Below are positions 8,241 to 17,774 of a stretch of 64,000 nt of DNA, piece after piece (positions within the stretch are counted from its first letter, which is position 1; each line of letters starts with the position of its first letter). The stretch is from an uncultured Collinsella sp. (lineage in GTDB: Bacteria; Actinomycetota; Coriobacteriia; Coriobacteriales; Coriobacteriaceae). Below the pieces are notes generated by a model that did no database searches, had not been told where the DNA came from, and was given only the letters and a program-made list of their open reading frames with translations. A program made the position numbers and the translations under genes. The stretch is from positions 3,560 through 67,559 of the forward strand of contig CABRIC010000005.1 in the NCBI GenBank assembly GCA_902470905.1, written 5' to 3'.

Positions 8241-10220
8241 TTAGTCAACTGGATTGAGCGCGTCGACCTGCGCAAGCCACAGACGCGAGCTAGCGTCACT
8301 CGGCATACGCCAATCGCCGCGCGGGCTGAGCGTCACCGAGCCCACCTTGGGACCATCGGGCAGGCAGCTGCGCTTAAACTGCTGGGCAAAGAAGCGACGG
8401 TAGAACGTACGTAGCCACGTGTGGACGGTCTTGGCGTCGTAGACGCCCTCGAAGCTCTTGAGCGCCATGCGGTAGATCTTGCCCGGCTCAAAGCCAAAAC
8501 GCAACAGGTAGTAGAGGAAGTAGTCGTGCAGCTCGTACGGGCCCACCAAATCCTCGGTCTTCTGCGCAATCTCGCCGTCGCCCGTGGGCGGCAGAAGCTC
8601 GGGGGACACCGGCGTATCGAGGATATCGAGCAAGACCTCGGCAATGCGCCCGCCAAAGACATCAGCCGCATAGCGCACCAGATGGCGCACGAGCGTCTTA
8701 GGCACGCTCGCGTTGACGGCGTACATGCTCATGTGGTCGCCGTTATAGGTAGCCCAGCCGAGCGCCAGCTCCGACAGGTCGCCCGTGCCGATGACAAAGC
8801 CGCCAGCCTGGTTGGCCAGATCCATGAGAATCTGCGTGCGCTCGCGCGCCTGGCTGTTCTCGTAGGTCACGTCCTGCACGGCCGGATCATGCTCGATGTC
8901 CTTAAAGTGCTGCTCCACGGCTGCATGGATCGAGACTTTGCGAAAGCTCACGCCCAGGTCGCGAGCAAGCGACTCGGCATTCGACTTGGTGCGATGCGTC
9001 GTGCCGAAGCCGGGCATGGACACGGCTGTGATACCAGTGCGCGGCAGCCCCAGTGCATCGAAGGCACGCACGGTCACAAGCAGCGCCAGCGTGGAATCGA
9101 GACCGCCCGAAAGGCCGATGACGGCCGCCTTGGTGCCCGTATGGGCAAGGCGGGTCTTGAGGCCCGCGGTCTGTAGATTGAGGATCGTCTCGCAGCGCTC
9201 GGCCAAGTCGCCATGGTCGGCCGGCACAAAGGGCGCGCGCGGGAAAACGCGGTCGATATCGCAGGCATCGCGCAGGACAGGTTCTTCGGCCAGTACGCCC
9301 TCAAACGAAAACTCAACGGTCGTGGCCTCCGGCGCATCGTCCGCGCGCGTCCACGTCGTCGAGCGACGGCGCTCGGCAACCAGACGGTCAAGGTCAACAT
9401 CGGCGACGGCCATATCGCAGGTAAGCAGTTTGGTCGCGGCGAGCTTCGAACCGTTTTCGTAGACGAGGTTCTCGCCTGCAAAGACCATGTCGGTCGTGGA
9501 CTCGCCCTCGCTCGCGTCCGCATAGGCATAGGCGCAGTACAGGCGCGCACTCTGGTTGGAAATGAGGCTGCGGCGGTAATCCGCCTTACCAATGATTTCG
9601 TCCGAAGCCGACGGGTTGAGAATCACCGTCGCACCGGCAAGCGCCATCTCGGTCGAAGGCGGCGCCGGCACCCACAGGTCCTCACAGACCTCAACGCCCA
9701 GCACCATATCCTCGGCACCCTCATCACAGCAACGGTAGATAAGCCCCGAACCCAGCGGAACCGGACCCTGACCGGCAAATTCAACCCACACGGGATCCGC
9801 AGGCGCCGGAGCAAACCAACGGCGCTCATAGAACTCGCCATAGTTGGGCAGATACTTCTTGGCCGTGAGGCCCAAAAGCTCGCCCGCACAGCACACGGCC
9901 GCGCAGTTGTAGATGTTTTCAGCCACCGCAACGGGCAAGCCAACGGTAAAGACGATCGGCAGCTCACGGGTTTCATCGAGTATGTGCACCAGCGCTGCTT
10001 CGCAGGCATGCAGCAGCGTGCGGTTATGGAACAGGTCGGCCGCGGTATAGCCGGTCAGGTTAAGCTCGGGCAGCACCAGCGCGCGAACGCCGCGCTCGGT
10101 AGCCTCGCGAACAGCCGCCAGCGCAACCTCGACATTGCCCTCGACATCGGCCACGCGAATCCGCGGCGAGGCCGCCGCCACACGCAAAAAGCCATCAGAC
10201 TGAGAAAGGTGAAGATTCAT
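8241..10220 (-). CDS. nadE: Glutamine-dependent NAD(+) synthase
   Basis: This is the last step of NAD synthesis: amidation of nicotinate adenine dinucleotide with glutamine nitrogen and ATP. The 659-residue protein is the long, two-domain form. An N-terminal nitrilase-type glutaminase (about 12-290) has catalytic Glu in LPELNLTGY, Lys in KKYLPNYGEFYE and Cys in VEVCEDLW. The C-terminal NAD synthase domain has the PP-loop GLSGGLDSTLA near residue 368 and the GTGDLSELALGW segment near residue 478. GGGAG precedes ATG 10220 by seven bases. It is transcribed alone. Confidence 0.95.
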   Translation of the reverse strand: MNLHLSQSDGFLRVAAASPRIRVADVEGNVEVALAAVREATERGVRALVLPELNLTGYTAADLFHNRTLLHACEAALVHILDETRELPIVFTVGLPVAVAENIYNCAAVCCAGELLGLTAKKYLPNYGEFYERRWFAPAPADPVWVEFAGQGPVPLGSGLIYRCCDEGAEDMVLGVEVCEDLWVPAPPSTEMALAGATVILNPSASDEIIGKADYRRSLISNQSARLYCAYAYADASEGESTTDMVFAGENLVYENGSKLAATKLLTCDMAVADVDLDRLVAERRRSTTWTRADDAPEATTVEFSFEGVLAEEPVLRDACDIDRVFPRAPFVPADHGDLAERCETILNLQTAGLKTRLAHTGTKAAVIGLSGGLDSTLALLVTVRAFDALGLPRTGITAVSMPGFGTTHRTKSNAESLARDLGVSFRKVSIHAAVEQHFKDIEHDPAVQDVTYENSQARERTQILMDLANQAGGFVIGTGDLSELALGWATYNGDHMSMYAVNASVPKTLVRHLVRYAADVFGGRIAEVLLDILDTPVSPELLPPTGDGEIAQKTEDLVGPYELHDYFLYYLLRFGFEPGKIYRMALKSFEGVYDAKTVHTWLRTFYRRFFAQQFKRSCLPDGPKVGSVTLSPRGDWRMPSDASSRLWLAQVDALNPVD

Positions 10221-10423
10221 AAGAATGCTCCCGTGCGTAGACGCTATTCAACACAATTAGCAAGCCCTATTGTAGTTCAACTACCGGGTGGAACCGCATC
10301 CCACCAACTTGGTGAGCTATTGATGAGTTGATGGTATCTGTTAAATGTCACGTACGATTCACATCTGGTGGGTACCCTGATGGCTACACGAAACGAAGCA
10401 GATTTACACCGGGAGGACCCCGT

Positions 10424-11380
10424 ATGACAACCAAGTACACCGACGCGCCGCGCACGCGCGTCATGACGCCGGCATCGCTCAACAACGGCGTGCACGAGAA
10501 CCATTCCATCGGACAGACCATGGCCATCGCGCCCAAAAAGGGCCTGTTCGACGACATTTCCATTCCCCAGATCATTGCCGGCGCCGCAGCTGCCGCCACG
10601 AGCGTGGCGCTTGCTTCAAAGATCGGCATTGCCGGCTCGGTGATTGGTGCCGCTGTGAGCTCAGTCATCACTGTTGTGTCCTCGCAGGTCTATCGCCACT
10701 TTATCTCCGCCAGCGCCGAAGCAATCAAGGGCACGCATGCCGCTGTCGACTACCCTGCCGGCGCCTACGAGCCCGTTGAGCCCGATGTCGAGGAGCACCT
10801 AGGTGGCGCCGCGACCACGCAGGAGATGCGCCAGGTTGCGGGACGCGCGACCACGGCGCGCGTCGCCCCTAACAGTCTGCGCGCCAAGGCGGCGGCAGAG
10901 CGCAGCCAGACGCAAAAGAAGGTCATCGTCTTCTCGATCGCTATCGCCATCGTCGCGGTCATCGTCTGCGCCGGCGCCATCCTTATCACCACCGCCGGCG
11001 AGGGTCTGGGCGAGCGCCCCGAGCCAATCCTTTCGTCGCGCACGACCGAGAGCGATGCAAATGGCAACACCCAGTCGCAAGATCAGCAGGCACAGGCGGA
11101 CGGCACGCAAGACAGTTCTACCTCTGCCGATTCGTCCTCGAACACCCAAAGCCAATCGCAGGGCACCGATTCCTCTACGGCCAGCAGTGACACGCCGTCC
11201 GGCACGACCGACTCAAGCCAAACGACTGACGGTTCGCAGCCGAGCACGGGCGGCCAGACGAGTAGCGACAACACGTCGGGAACGGGCGCAGCAGACAACA
11301 GCAACACCAACAGCTCGAGCGGAACCGCGTCCGGCACGGCATCTGACAACTCGAGCCAAGGCACGGCATCGGGCAACTAA
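10424..11380 (+). CDS. Membrane-anchored protein with Ser/Thr-rich tail, unknown function
   Basis: I do not recognise this 318-residue protein. It has a short N-terminal segment, an Ala/Gly/Val-rich hydrophobic stretch (about 55-95), a charged linker, a clear transmembrane helix (about 168-192, IVFSIAIAIVAVIVCAGAI), and a C-terminal low-complexity region of about 110 residues made mostly of Ser, Thr, Gly, Asn, Gln and Asp. The tail would lie outside the cell. The start at 10424 has GGGAGG seven bases upstream. It is followed by a terminator. A surface or envelope role is plausible but unproven. Confidence 0.75.
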   Translation: MTTKYTDAPRTRVMTPASLNNGVHENHSIGQTMAIAPKKGLFDDISIPQIIAGAAAAATSVALASKIGIAGSVIGAAVSSVITVVSSQVYRHFISASAEAIKGTHAAVDYPAGAYEPVEPDVEEHLGGAATTQEMRQVAGRATTARVAPNSLRAKAAAERSQTQKKVIVFSIAIAIVAVIVCAGAILITTAGEGLGERPEPILSSRTTESDANGNTQSQDQQAQADGTQDSSTSADSSSNTQSQSQGTDSSTASSDTPSGTTDSSQTTDGSQPSTGGQTSSDNTSGTGAADNSNTNSSSGTASGTASDNSSQGTASGN

Positions 11381-11415
11381 GCACATTTGCCTCTCATAGA
11401 TAACCGACCTGTATA

Positions 11416-11450
11416 ACGGGCGCGAATCGACAGCGGTTCGCGCCCGTTTG
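11416..11450 (+). terminator. Terminator after the Ser-rich membrane protein gene
   Basis: ACGGGCGCGAA pairs with TTCGCGCCCGT and is followed by TTGCC, 36 bases after the stop at 11380. Confidence 0.7.
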
Positions 11451-11520
11451 CCTTGGGCGCCGCCATGGCGAACGCTATGCGATGGTAAGATGCTTTACAT
11501 GTGTAAAGAGGAGATTTGCC

Positions 11521-12822
11521 ATGAGCAAGACAATAGTTAGGCCCACGCTTTCGCTGGGCAACCACATCTATCTGTATCGCCTGCTGCGCGATGCGATTGG
11601 ATGTGGCAAGCAAACGTTTATGACGCAGGTCGAGGAGGCGCTCGCCGCTGGCGACATGACCGCTTATGACCTGGGCTTCGAGTCCACGCGCGAGCTGCTC
11701 GAGGAGCTCGACGACTGCATTAAGCTGACCGTCTTTAAAGGCGGCCGCCTGTATGCCACGGTCATCGCCAACGAGGCCTGGGATGCTGCGCTTGCCAAGG
11801 GCGAGGACAAGCCCAAGACCGCCAAGGGCGCCAAGCAGTCCTACAAAAAGAAAAAGCGCGGTGAGAAGGACCTCAAGGCCGTGCGCCCCAAGCACGTTAA
11901 GCGTCCCGAGCCCGAAGCCATGGTTGAAGCCGCGCCGGAACCCGAGCCCGAGACAGAGATCGAAGTCGCTATTGAGGTAACGGCAGAAGCCGAAACCGAA
12001 ATCGCCGCCACGACCGATTCCGAAGTCACATCCGAGCAGGAAGCCACTGTGGAGCTCAACGAAGCGCCCAAGTCGACAACCGAAGAAGCCGCTGACCAAC
12101 CCGAGCCGTCTGCGTTCCAAAACAGCGATGTCTTTGGCGACGAGGCCGAGGACGATCAGTCCGACGAGCCCGCAGATCAAGACGCTACCGAGTCGGCGCC
12201 GGAGCCCGAGACGCCGCAGCCCGCCATCTCGCTCACGGTCGTCTATGACCCCGAGAATGCCAATGCCGGCATCACCACCATGGCATCCACGCCCATCGAG
12301 GCAAAGTCGAGCGTCGAGAATGAGAGCGCGACGCAGGTTGAGCTCGACACCGCGACCGCAAACGCACCCGCTATCGTCGAGTCTGCAGATTCCGCGGCGA
12401 TGCCAAAGGTGGGCACCGAATCAGTGCTCGGCACCGAACCCGTGCCCGTCGTCGAGGTGACGCCCGTCAATGAGCAGGCCTTCGCACCGGCGATGGGAGC
12501 GACCCCCGCACCTGTAGCGCCCGCCATCCCCGAGGACTTCCCCATCGATTTCGCAACCGAGGTCTTCTGCCCCGGCCCATTGCTACACCAGCTGTCGACC
12601 TATCTCCCCTACGGCGCCGATACCCTCGGCATTGTCGGCGAGTACTACTGGATCGCCCGCGAGCGCGGTACCATCGAGGCCGCACGAAACCGCGCAAGCT
12701 TCCCCCTGCGCTACACGCAGGCCGGCGAGCGCCGCGAAGTTACCGTGCGCATTCGCCGCAACACCGCCGGCGGTCTCGGAGCCGCCTGGACCATCGATAA
12801 AGTCGAGCCTTCTACCAAGTAA
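11521..12822 (+). CDS. Conserved hypothetical protein with acidic low-complexity middle
   Basis: The function of this 433-residue protein is not recognised. Residues 1-85 form a compact, probably helical domain (LSLGNHIYLYRLLRDAIG ... FESTRELLEELDD) whose pattern faintly recalls OST-HTH/LOTUS modules; this is weak. A Lys-rich patch (about 100-125, SYKKKKRGEKD) could bind nucleic acid. Residues 130-330 are rich in Glu, Pro, Ala and Thr. A second folded domain (about 345-433) has YWIARERGTIEAARNRASF and VTVRIRRNT. No signal peptide or membrane helix is seen. GAGGAG lies before ATG 11521. A strong terminator follows. Confidence 0.7.
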   Translation: MSKTIVRPTLSLGNHIYLYRLLRDAIGCGKQTFMTQVEEALAAGDMTAYDLGFESTRELLEELDDCIKLTVFKGGRLYATVIANEAWDAALAKGEDKPKTAKGAKQSYKKKKRGEKDLKAVRPKHVKRPEPEAMVEAAPEPEPETEIEVAIEVTAEAETEIAATTDSEVTSEQEATVELNEAPKSTTEEAADQPEPSAFQNSDVFGDEAEDDQSDEPADQDATESAPEPETPQPAISLTVVYDPENANAGITTMASTPIEAKSSVENESATQVELDTATANAPAIVESADSAAMPKVGTESVLGTEPVPVVEVTPVNEQAFAPAMGATPAPVAPAIPEDFPIDFATEVFCPGPLLHQLSTYLPYGADTLGIVGEYYWIARERGTIEAARNRASFPLRYTQAGERREVTVRIRRNTAGGLGAAWTIDKVEPSTK

Positions 12823-12823
12823 C

Positions 12824-12860
12824 AAAAAGGGACGATAACCCCAAGGTTATCGTCCCTTTC
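12824..12860. terminator. Bidirectional terminator between convergent genes
   Basis: AAAGGGACGATAACC-ccaa-GGTTATCGTCCCTTT is a perfect 15-bp stem with an A-run on the left and TTTCTC on the right. Confidence 0.85.
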
Positions 12861-12882
12861 TCATTAGGTCACCTGAGCTCGA

Positions 12883-14562
12883 CTAGTCACGCGTCAGCTT
12901 GCGGTGAATACGATGCGGCTGGGCTGCGTCCTCGCCAAGGCGCTCGATACGGTTGGCCTGATAGGCCTCAAAGTTGCCCTCAAACCAATACCAGTTGCCC
13001 GGGTTCTCGTCGGTGCCTTCCCACGCCAGGATGTGCGTGGCAACGCGGTCCAGGAACATACGGTCGTGGCTAATGACCACCGAACAGCCCGGGAACTCGA
13101 GCAGCGCCGCCTCGAGCGAGGACAGCGTCTCGACGTCGAGGTCGTTCGTGGGCTCGTCGAGGAGTAACAGGTTGCCGCCCTGCTTGAGCGTAAGCGCCAA
13201 GTTCAGACGGTTACGCTCGCCACCGGAGAGTACGCCAGCGCGCTTCTGCTGGTCCTGGCCCTTAAAGCCAAAGCTCGCCACATAAGCGCGGCTCGGAACC
13301 TCGGTCTCGCCGACCATCATATGGTCCAAGCCATCCGAGACGACCTCCCACAGGTTCTTATCGGGGTCGATGCCAGAACGGTTCTGATCGACATAGGAGA
13401 TCTTGACGGTCTCGCCCACCTCGAGCTCGCCCGAAGTCAGCGGCTCCAGGCCCACGATGGTCTTGAACAGCGTGGTCTTGCCCACACCGTTGGGGCCGAT
13501 GACACCCACGATACCGTTGCGCGGCAGGGTGAACGATAGGTCGTCGATGAGCACACGGCCATCGAACTCCTTGTGCAGGTGATGAGCCTCGAGCACCTTG
13601 TTGCCCAGACGCGGGCCCACGGGGATGCGGATGTCGGTCCAGTCGAGCTTCTGGCTTGCGCGGGCCTCGGCCTCCATCTCCTCGTAACGAGCCAGACGGG
13701 CTTTGTTCTTGGCCTGGCGAGCCTTGGGCGAGCTGCGTACCCACTCGAGCTCGGCCTCCATGCGCTTGGCGAGCTTGGCGTCGCGGTTGCCCTGCGCCTC
13801 GATACGGGCGGCCTTGGTCTCCAGATACGTGGAGTAGTTGCCCTTGTAGGGATAAAGGTGACCGCGGTCGACCTCGCAGATCAACTCGGCAACGTTATCC
13901 AGGAAGTAGCGATCGTGCGTGACGGCAAGCACCGCGCCCTGGTAGTTGTGCAGGAAGTGCTCGAGCCACAGGATCGACTCGGCGTCCAGGTGGTTCGTGG
14001 GCTCGTCGAGCAGCAGCAGGTCGGGAGCTTCGAGCAGCAGCTTGCACAGGGCCACGCGACGGCGCTCGCCGCCGGAAAGTACGTTGACCGGCATGTCGGA
14101 ATCGGGCAGCTGCAGGGCGTCCATGGCCTGGCCGAGCTTGGAATCGATATCCCAGCCGTCAGCGGCGTCGATCTCGTCCTGGAGCTTGCCCATCTCGGCC
14201 ATGAGGGCGTCCATGTCGCAATCCGGGTCGCACATCTCCTCGCCGATCTTGTTGAAGCGATCGACCTTGGCAATCATGTCACCAAACGCCATGCGCACGT
14301 TCTCGATGACGGTCTTGTCATCGTCGAGCGGCGGCTCCTGCTGCAGGATGCCCACGGTGTAGCCGGGAGTGAGCCTGGCATCGCCGTTGGAGACCTCCTC
14401 GATGCCGGCCATAATCTTGAGCAGGGTCGACTTGCCCATACCGTTAGGGCCCACGACGCCGATCTTGGCACCGGGGTAGAAGCTCAGGGTCACGTCGTCA
14501 AGGATCACCTTGTCGCCATGGGCCTTGCGAGCCTGATACATCTGGTAGATAAACTCTGCCAT
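12883..14562 (-). CDS. ettA: Energy-dependent translational throttle protein EttA (ABC-F)
   Basis: EttA is a ribosome-associated ABC-F ATPase that couples energy state to translation. The 559-residue protein has two ABC domains: Walker A GPNGMGKST near residue 38 and GPNGVGKTT near 355, with signatures LSGGERRR and LSGGERNR and Walker B LLLLDEPTNHLD and LLLLDEPTNDLD. The start MAEFIYQMYQARKAHGDK, the arm and linker lengths, and the overall size match EttA rather than other ABC-F groups. It has no membrane segment. It is transcribed alone, converging on the gene at 11521. Confidence 0.93.
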   Translation of the reverse strand: MAEFIYQMYQARKAHGDKVILDDVTLSFYPGAKIGVVGPNGMGKSTLLKIMAGIEEVSNGDARLTPGYTVGILQQEPPLDDDKTVIENVRMAFGDMIAKVDRFNKIGEEMCDPDCDMDALMAEMGKLQDEIDAADGWDIDSKLGQAMDALQLPDSDMPVNVLSGGERRRVALCKLLLEAPDLLLLDEPTNHLDAESILWLEHFLHNYQGAVLAVTHDRYFLDNVAELICEVDRGHLYPYKGNYSTYLETKAARIEAQGNRDAKLAKRMEAELEWVRSSPKARQAKNKARLARYEEMEAEARASQKLDWTDIRIPVGPRLGNKVLEAHHLHKEFDGRVLIDDLSFTLPRNGIVGVIGPNGVGKTTLFKTIVGLEPLTSGELEVGETVKISYVDQNRSGIDPDKNLWEVVSDGLDHMMVGETEVPSRAYVASFGFKGQDQQKRAGVLSGGERNRLNLALTLKQGGNLLLLDEPTNDLDVETLSSLEAALLEFPGCSVVISHDRMFLDRVATHILAWEGTDENPGNWYWFEGNFEAYQANRIERLGEDAAQPHRIHRKLTRD

Positions 14563-14746
14563 TTGCCTGTTCTATCCTTTCTACCTGCTGTTTCCCTATT
14601 CTTGATTCGCTTTAGTGGAAACGAAATGAGGGAACCAGCTCTGAAACGTAACGAAAAAGGGGCATGGTTGCCCACACCCCCTAATACTACCTGGGAAAAG
14701 TCCCCCGGAACATACTATGAACTGCGTACGCTAGTTTTCCGCAACC

Positions 14747-15451
14747 TTAACGAGCGGCTCGCTGCGATTTGCGCCACAACAGATACGAGTAGACGTAAAC
14801 GGCTCCAACCGAACCAAACGCCAGAGCCGCAATCACCGCGGCGACGACTTCACTCGAAAGCACGCTGCCTGCCACGCCCATCACAATCAGGCCAATACCC
14901 AGCACCATAAAGCAGGCGCCGCCAAAACGCTGCGTACGGCGCCAGTTCTCGGGATCGGCAAGCGCCCAGGGTGTCTTGATACCGAGCGTATAGTTCTGCT
15001 TCACACGCGGCAAGTAGTTGCCTACGCCGATGAACAGCAAACCGACAACACCGGAAATCAGCACGTTAACCGAACCGACCGCCGGCACTACGCCCCAGAC
15101 CGTAAGCTCTCCCAGCCAGCTTATGGCGCACATGAACAAGGTGAAGGCGATTACGAAGCCCTGGTAGAACTTGCCCGAGGTTCGATATGCCTCACCTTTG
15201 GGGTCGATGCGCGGCACCATGCAGAACATTGCGAGAAGCGCCAGAGGCAGCACGCCGAGCGCGGAGGCCATCCAACTAGGACCCCAACCGTCGACGGCGC
15301 CGTTCGCGCCCCAGTGCGTGGGAATCTGCGCAGGCAGGCTCGGCATCACCATGAGGTGCGCTACAACATTAATAGCGCAGACCACAACAAGCATGGCCCA
15401 CACGCGCGACGATACCCCCGTGGCGTGAATGCCCTTGTTTTCGTTATTCAT
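14747..15451 (-). CDS. SdpI-family membrane protein (DUF1648 plus SdpI domain)
   Basis: This is a 234-residue integral membrane protein with about six hydrophobic helices. An N-terminal DUF1648 segment has the LPAQIPTHWGANGAVDGWG motif near residue 45. A C-terminal SdpI-type segment has GNYLPRVKQNYTLGIKTPWAL near residue 145 and WRRTQRFGG. SdpI in Bacillus gives immunity to the SdpC toxin and sequesters its repressor SdpR. The gene overlaps the preceding ArsR-family gene by eight bases, the same arrangement as sdpR-sdpI. No SdpC-like toxin gene is visible, so a role in general envelope stress is equally possible. Confidence 0.85.
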   Translation of the reverse strand: MNNENKGIHATGVSSRVWAMLVVVCAINVVAHLMVMPSLPAQIPTHWGANGAVDGWGPSWMASALGVLPLALLAMFCMVPRIDPKGEAYRTSGKFYQGFVIAFTLFMCAISWLGELTVWGVVPAVGSVNVLISGVVGLLFIGVGNYLPRVKQNYTLGIKTPWALADPENWRRTQRFGGACFMVLGIGLIVMGVAGSVLSSEVVAAVIAALAFGSVGAVYVYSYLLWRKSQRAAR

Positions 15452-15722
15452 CCTTATCACCTTCCGTGTTTGTAAAGCCCATAAACCAACCGATCAAGTC
15501 CTGCATGACGGTGGTGTTTAAGCTGTAAACGATGTTTTGGCCATGACGTTCGTCGGTCACCAACCCGGCGTTTTTGAGCGTCGCCAAGTGATGGCTCAGC
15601 GACGGCTTACTGATATCGAAATGCTCGGCAAGCTCCCCCGCCGTGCAATTGCCCTCGCGCAGCAACTCCAAAATGCGCCGTCGCGTTGGATCGGCAAGCG
15701 CCTTAAAACCCTCTCCCGGCAT
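15444..15722 (-). CDS. ArsR-family regulator, SdpR-like
   Basis: This 92-residue winged-helix repressor starts MPGEGFKALADPTRRRILE and has the recognition helix region DISKPSLSHHLATLKNAG. It lacks the Cys metal-binding motif ELCVC of metal-sensing ArsR proteins, which fits the SdpR/YczG-like group. The start at 15722 has GAGGAGG five bases upstream. It overlaps the SdpI-like gene, so the pair is co-translated. In Bacillus, SdpR represses its own operon; the inverted repeat over the predicted promoter here would suit the same autorepression (inference). Confidence 0.85.
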   Translation of the reverse strand: MPGEGFKALADPTRRRILELLREGNCTAGELAEHFDISKPSLSHHLATLKNAGLVTDERHGQNIVYSLNTTVMQDLIGWFMGFTNTEGDKDE

Positions 15723-15756
15723 AAGACCTCCTCTCATCATCTCTCATGACGTGCAC

Positions 15757-15794
15757 ACTATACTCAATATTTAGATGTTTGTCTAACTATCTAA
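15757..15794 (-). promoter_or_regulatory. Promoter with overlapping inverted repeat for the sdpR-sdpI-like pair
   Basis: The minus-strand -35 TTAGAC (15781-15786) and -10 TATAGT (15757-15762) are 18 bases apart. TTAGA (15771-15775) and TCTAA (15790-15794) form an inverted repeat over the -35, a likely repressor site. Confidence 0.55.
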
Positions 15795-15901
15795 TCGCAA
15801 TGCTTCAAACCACATCAAAGCAAACGCCATCGCAACCTATGGGCGATTACCTATAATGGCGATAGCTAAAACACGACCTGCTTCCCCATCGGAGGATATC
15901 T

Positions 15902-16699
15902 ATGACCGAAACCACAGCCGCAACTCCCATCGAGACACGCGACACCAAGCTCGAGATTATCATGGGCCACGAGGCACTCGATAAGCTCGCCGATGCTACG
16001 GTGCTAGTGCTCGGCTGCGGAGGCGTGGGCTCCAACTGCTGCGAGGCACTCGCCCGCGGCGGCATCGGTCATTTCGTCATTCTGGATAAGGACATCATCG
16101 CGCCCAGCAATATCAATCGCCAGGCCATCGCCTTTCACAGCACCGTCGGCAAGCGCAAAGTCGACGTCATGGAGGCTATGATTCACGACATCAACCCTAC
16201 CGCTACCGTCATCAAGCGCACCGAATACCTGCTGAGCAACAACATCGATGATTTCTTCGCGAGCGTTTTGGAGCAGACGGACGGTAAGCTCGACTACGTC
16301 GTCGACGCCATCGACACCATCTCGGCCAAGCTCACCATTGCCAAATATGCTCAGGACCACGACATTCGTTTGGTTAGCTCCATGGGCGGGGCCAACAAGC
16401 TCCATCCCGAGTGCCTCCGCTTTGCCGACATTTTCGATACGGTACGTGACCCCATGAGCCGCATCATGCGCAAAGAATGCAAGAAGCGCGGAATCAAGAG
16501 CCTGCATGTACTGTTTAGCTGCGAGGAATCGGTTAAGACACAGCCCCGCGACCCTTCCAACATCCACGAGCGCACCGAGCTGGGAACCGCCAGCTTTATG
16601 CCGCCCATCATGGGCCAGATGATTGCCGGCGAGGTTATCCGCCAGATCAGCGGCCGCGGCACTGAGCGCGTGCGCTCCGATGGCCAACGTCTGGACTAG
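15902..16699 (+). CDS. tcdA: tRNA threonylcarbamoyladenosine dehydratase (TcdA, ThiF/E1-like)
   Basis: TcdA cyclises t6A to ct6A at position 37 of ANN-decoding tRNAs using ATP. The 265-residue protein has the E1-like nucleotide motif LVLGCGGVGSNCCEALAR near residue 37, the Asp of DKDIIAPSNINRQ near residue 64, and VVDAIDTISAKLTIAKYA near residue 130. Neither rhodanese nor MoeB Cys motifs are present, which argues against ThiF or MoeB. GGAGGATATCT precedes the ATG. It is followed 14 bases later by a TatD-type gene, probably in the same transcript. Confidence 0.9.
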   Translation: MTETTAATPIETRDTKLEIIMGHEALDKLADATVLVLGCGGVGSNCCEALARGGIGHFVILDKDIIAPSNINRQAIAFHSTVGKRKVDVMEAMIHDINPTATVIKRTEYLLSNNIDDFFASVLEQTDGKLDYVVDAIDTISAKLTIAKYAQDHDIRLVSSMGGANKLHPECLRFADIFDTVRDPMSRIMRKECKKRGIKSLHVLFSCEESVKTQPRDPSNIHERTELGTASFMPPIMGQMIAGEVIRQISGRGTERVRSDGQRLD

Positions 16700-16713
16700 C
16701 GGAGCGCACCGAG

Positions 16714-17496
16714 ATGGAGCCCCGGTTATTTGATGCACACTGCCATCTTGATTTAATGGCTCACCCGGACGCCGTTGCCGATGAGGCGACGGCGCTGGGC
16801 TTGGGTCTATTTGACTGCGGCGTCAATCCGCGCGACTTTTCGGCCGCAAACGAGCGCGCCTGTCGCCAACCAGGCATCATCGCCGGTGTTGGGCTTCACC
16901 CCTGGTGGCTCGCCGATGGCCACTGCGGTTTTGTCGAAGTCAATCTGCTTTGCGAAGTTGCTGCCCAAGAACGCTACATCGGCGAAGTCGGACTCGACTT
17001 TTCCGCGCGCTTTGCTGGAAGTGAGCCGCTACAAATACAGGCACTTAACCGGCTCTGCGATGCGCTCGTGCAGCATCCTCTTACCGGGCGCGTGATATCA
17101 ATTCACGCCGTTCGTTCGGCAGGAGCCGTACTGGACGTCCTCGAATCGCATGGACTACTCATCCCAAACCCCGACTCCCCCGTTATCATCTTCCACTGGT
17201 TTAGCGGTACTTCGGACGAACTCGTCCGCGCGCGTAATGCGGGCTGTTATTTTTCCGTCAACGAACGCATGCTCGCATCTAAACGAGGACGCGAATACGC
17301 ACGACAGATTCCACTCGATCGTTTACTGCTCGAGACCGATTCACCAGCCGAACCAAACACAGAAACAAGCGCACAGTCGCTCATCAGATCGCTCGAAAGC
17401 GCCTCAGAACACGTCGCCTCGCTCAAAAAATGCGACGCAAAGCATATTGAGTCGGCGGTTTTAGCGAATGCACACTCTGTTTTTAGCCTTCGCTAA
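16714..17496 (+). CDS. TatD-family metal-dependent hydrolase
   Basis: This 260-residue TIM-barrel hydrolase has the TatD metal ligands in order: FDAHCHLD near residue 6, GVGLHPWW near 58, GEVGLDFS near 89, a histidine in ISIHAVR near 128, FHWFSG near 152, and LLLETDSPAEP near 204. Members are Mg-dependent deoxyribonucleases or related hydrolases; the substrate here is not known. It starts 14 bases after tcdA. The sequence from TFSVNERM onward follows the family. Confidence 0.87.
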   Translation: MEPRLFDAHCHLDLMAHPDAVADEATALGLGLFDCGVNPRDFSAANERACRQPGIIAGVGLHPWWLADGHCGFVEVNLLCEVAAQERYIGEVGLDFSARFAGSEPLQIQALNRLCDALVQHPLTGRVISIHAVRSAGAVLDVLESHGLLIPNPDSPVIIFHWFSGTSDELVRARNAGCYFSVNERMLASKRGREYARQIPLDRLLLETDSPAEPNTETSAQSLIRSLESASEHVASLKKCDAKHIESAVLANAHSVFSLR

Positions 17497-17501
17497 CCCC
17501 T

Positions 17502-17730
17502 GTGGTCAAAAAACGTCAAATATGAGTACTGCTAGCGAAATGGATACATTACTCTGAGCTTTCCGACCACCAGAATAATCTACGATTGTCCATTAACTAA
17601 CACTTTTACAGTCACTCATCCTGCATTTTCGCAATCTTAAACCCCTCCAAACGCTCAAATCACGTCTGAAGGGGTCGATTTTGCTGCGACTAAATTAGTC
17701 ACAGTACTCATATTTGGCTTTTTTAACCAC
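17502..17730. repeat. 229-bp element with about 30-bp terminal inverted repeats
   Basis: The left arm (17502-17531) and right arm (17702-17730) are inverted and share ATATGAGTACTG exactly plus most of GTGG-T-AAAAAA. The 170 bases between have no convincing coding frame. They contain CCCCT/AGGGG (near 17641-17674) and a GACTAAATTAGTC palindrome. The element fills the gap between the convergent tatD and frlD genes. It looks like a MITE or a long hairpin rather than an ordinary terminator. Confidence 0.7.
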
Positions 17731-17774
17731 CGAGTCACGGGAAGGCACCAATACAGCTCCCCGGGACAGCTCGG

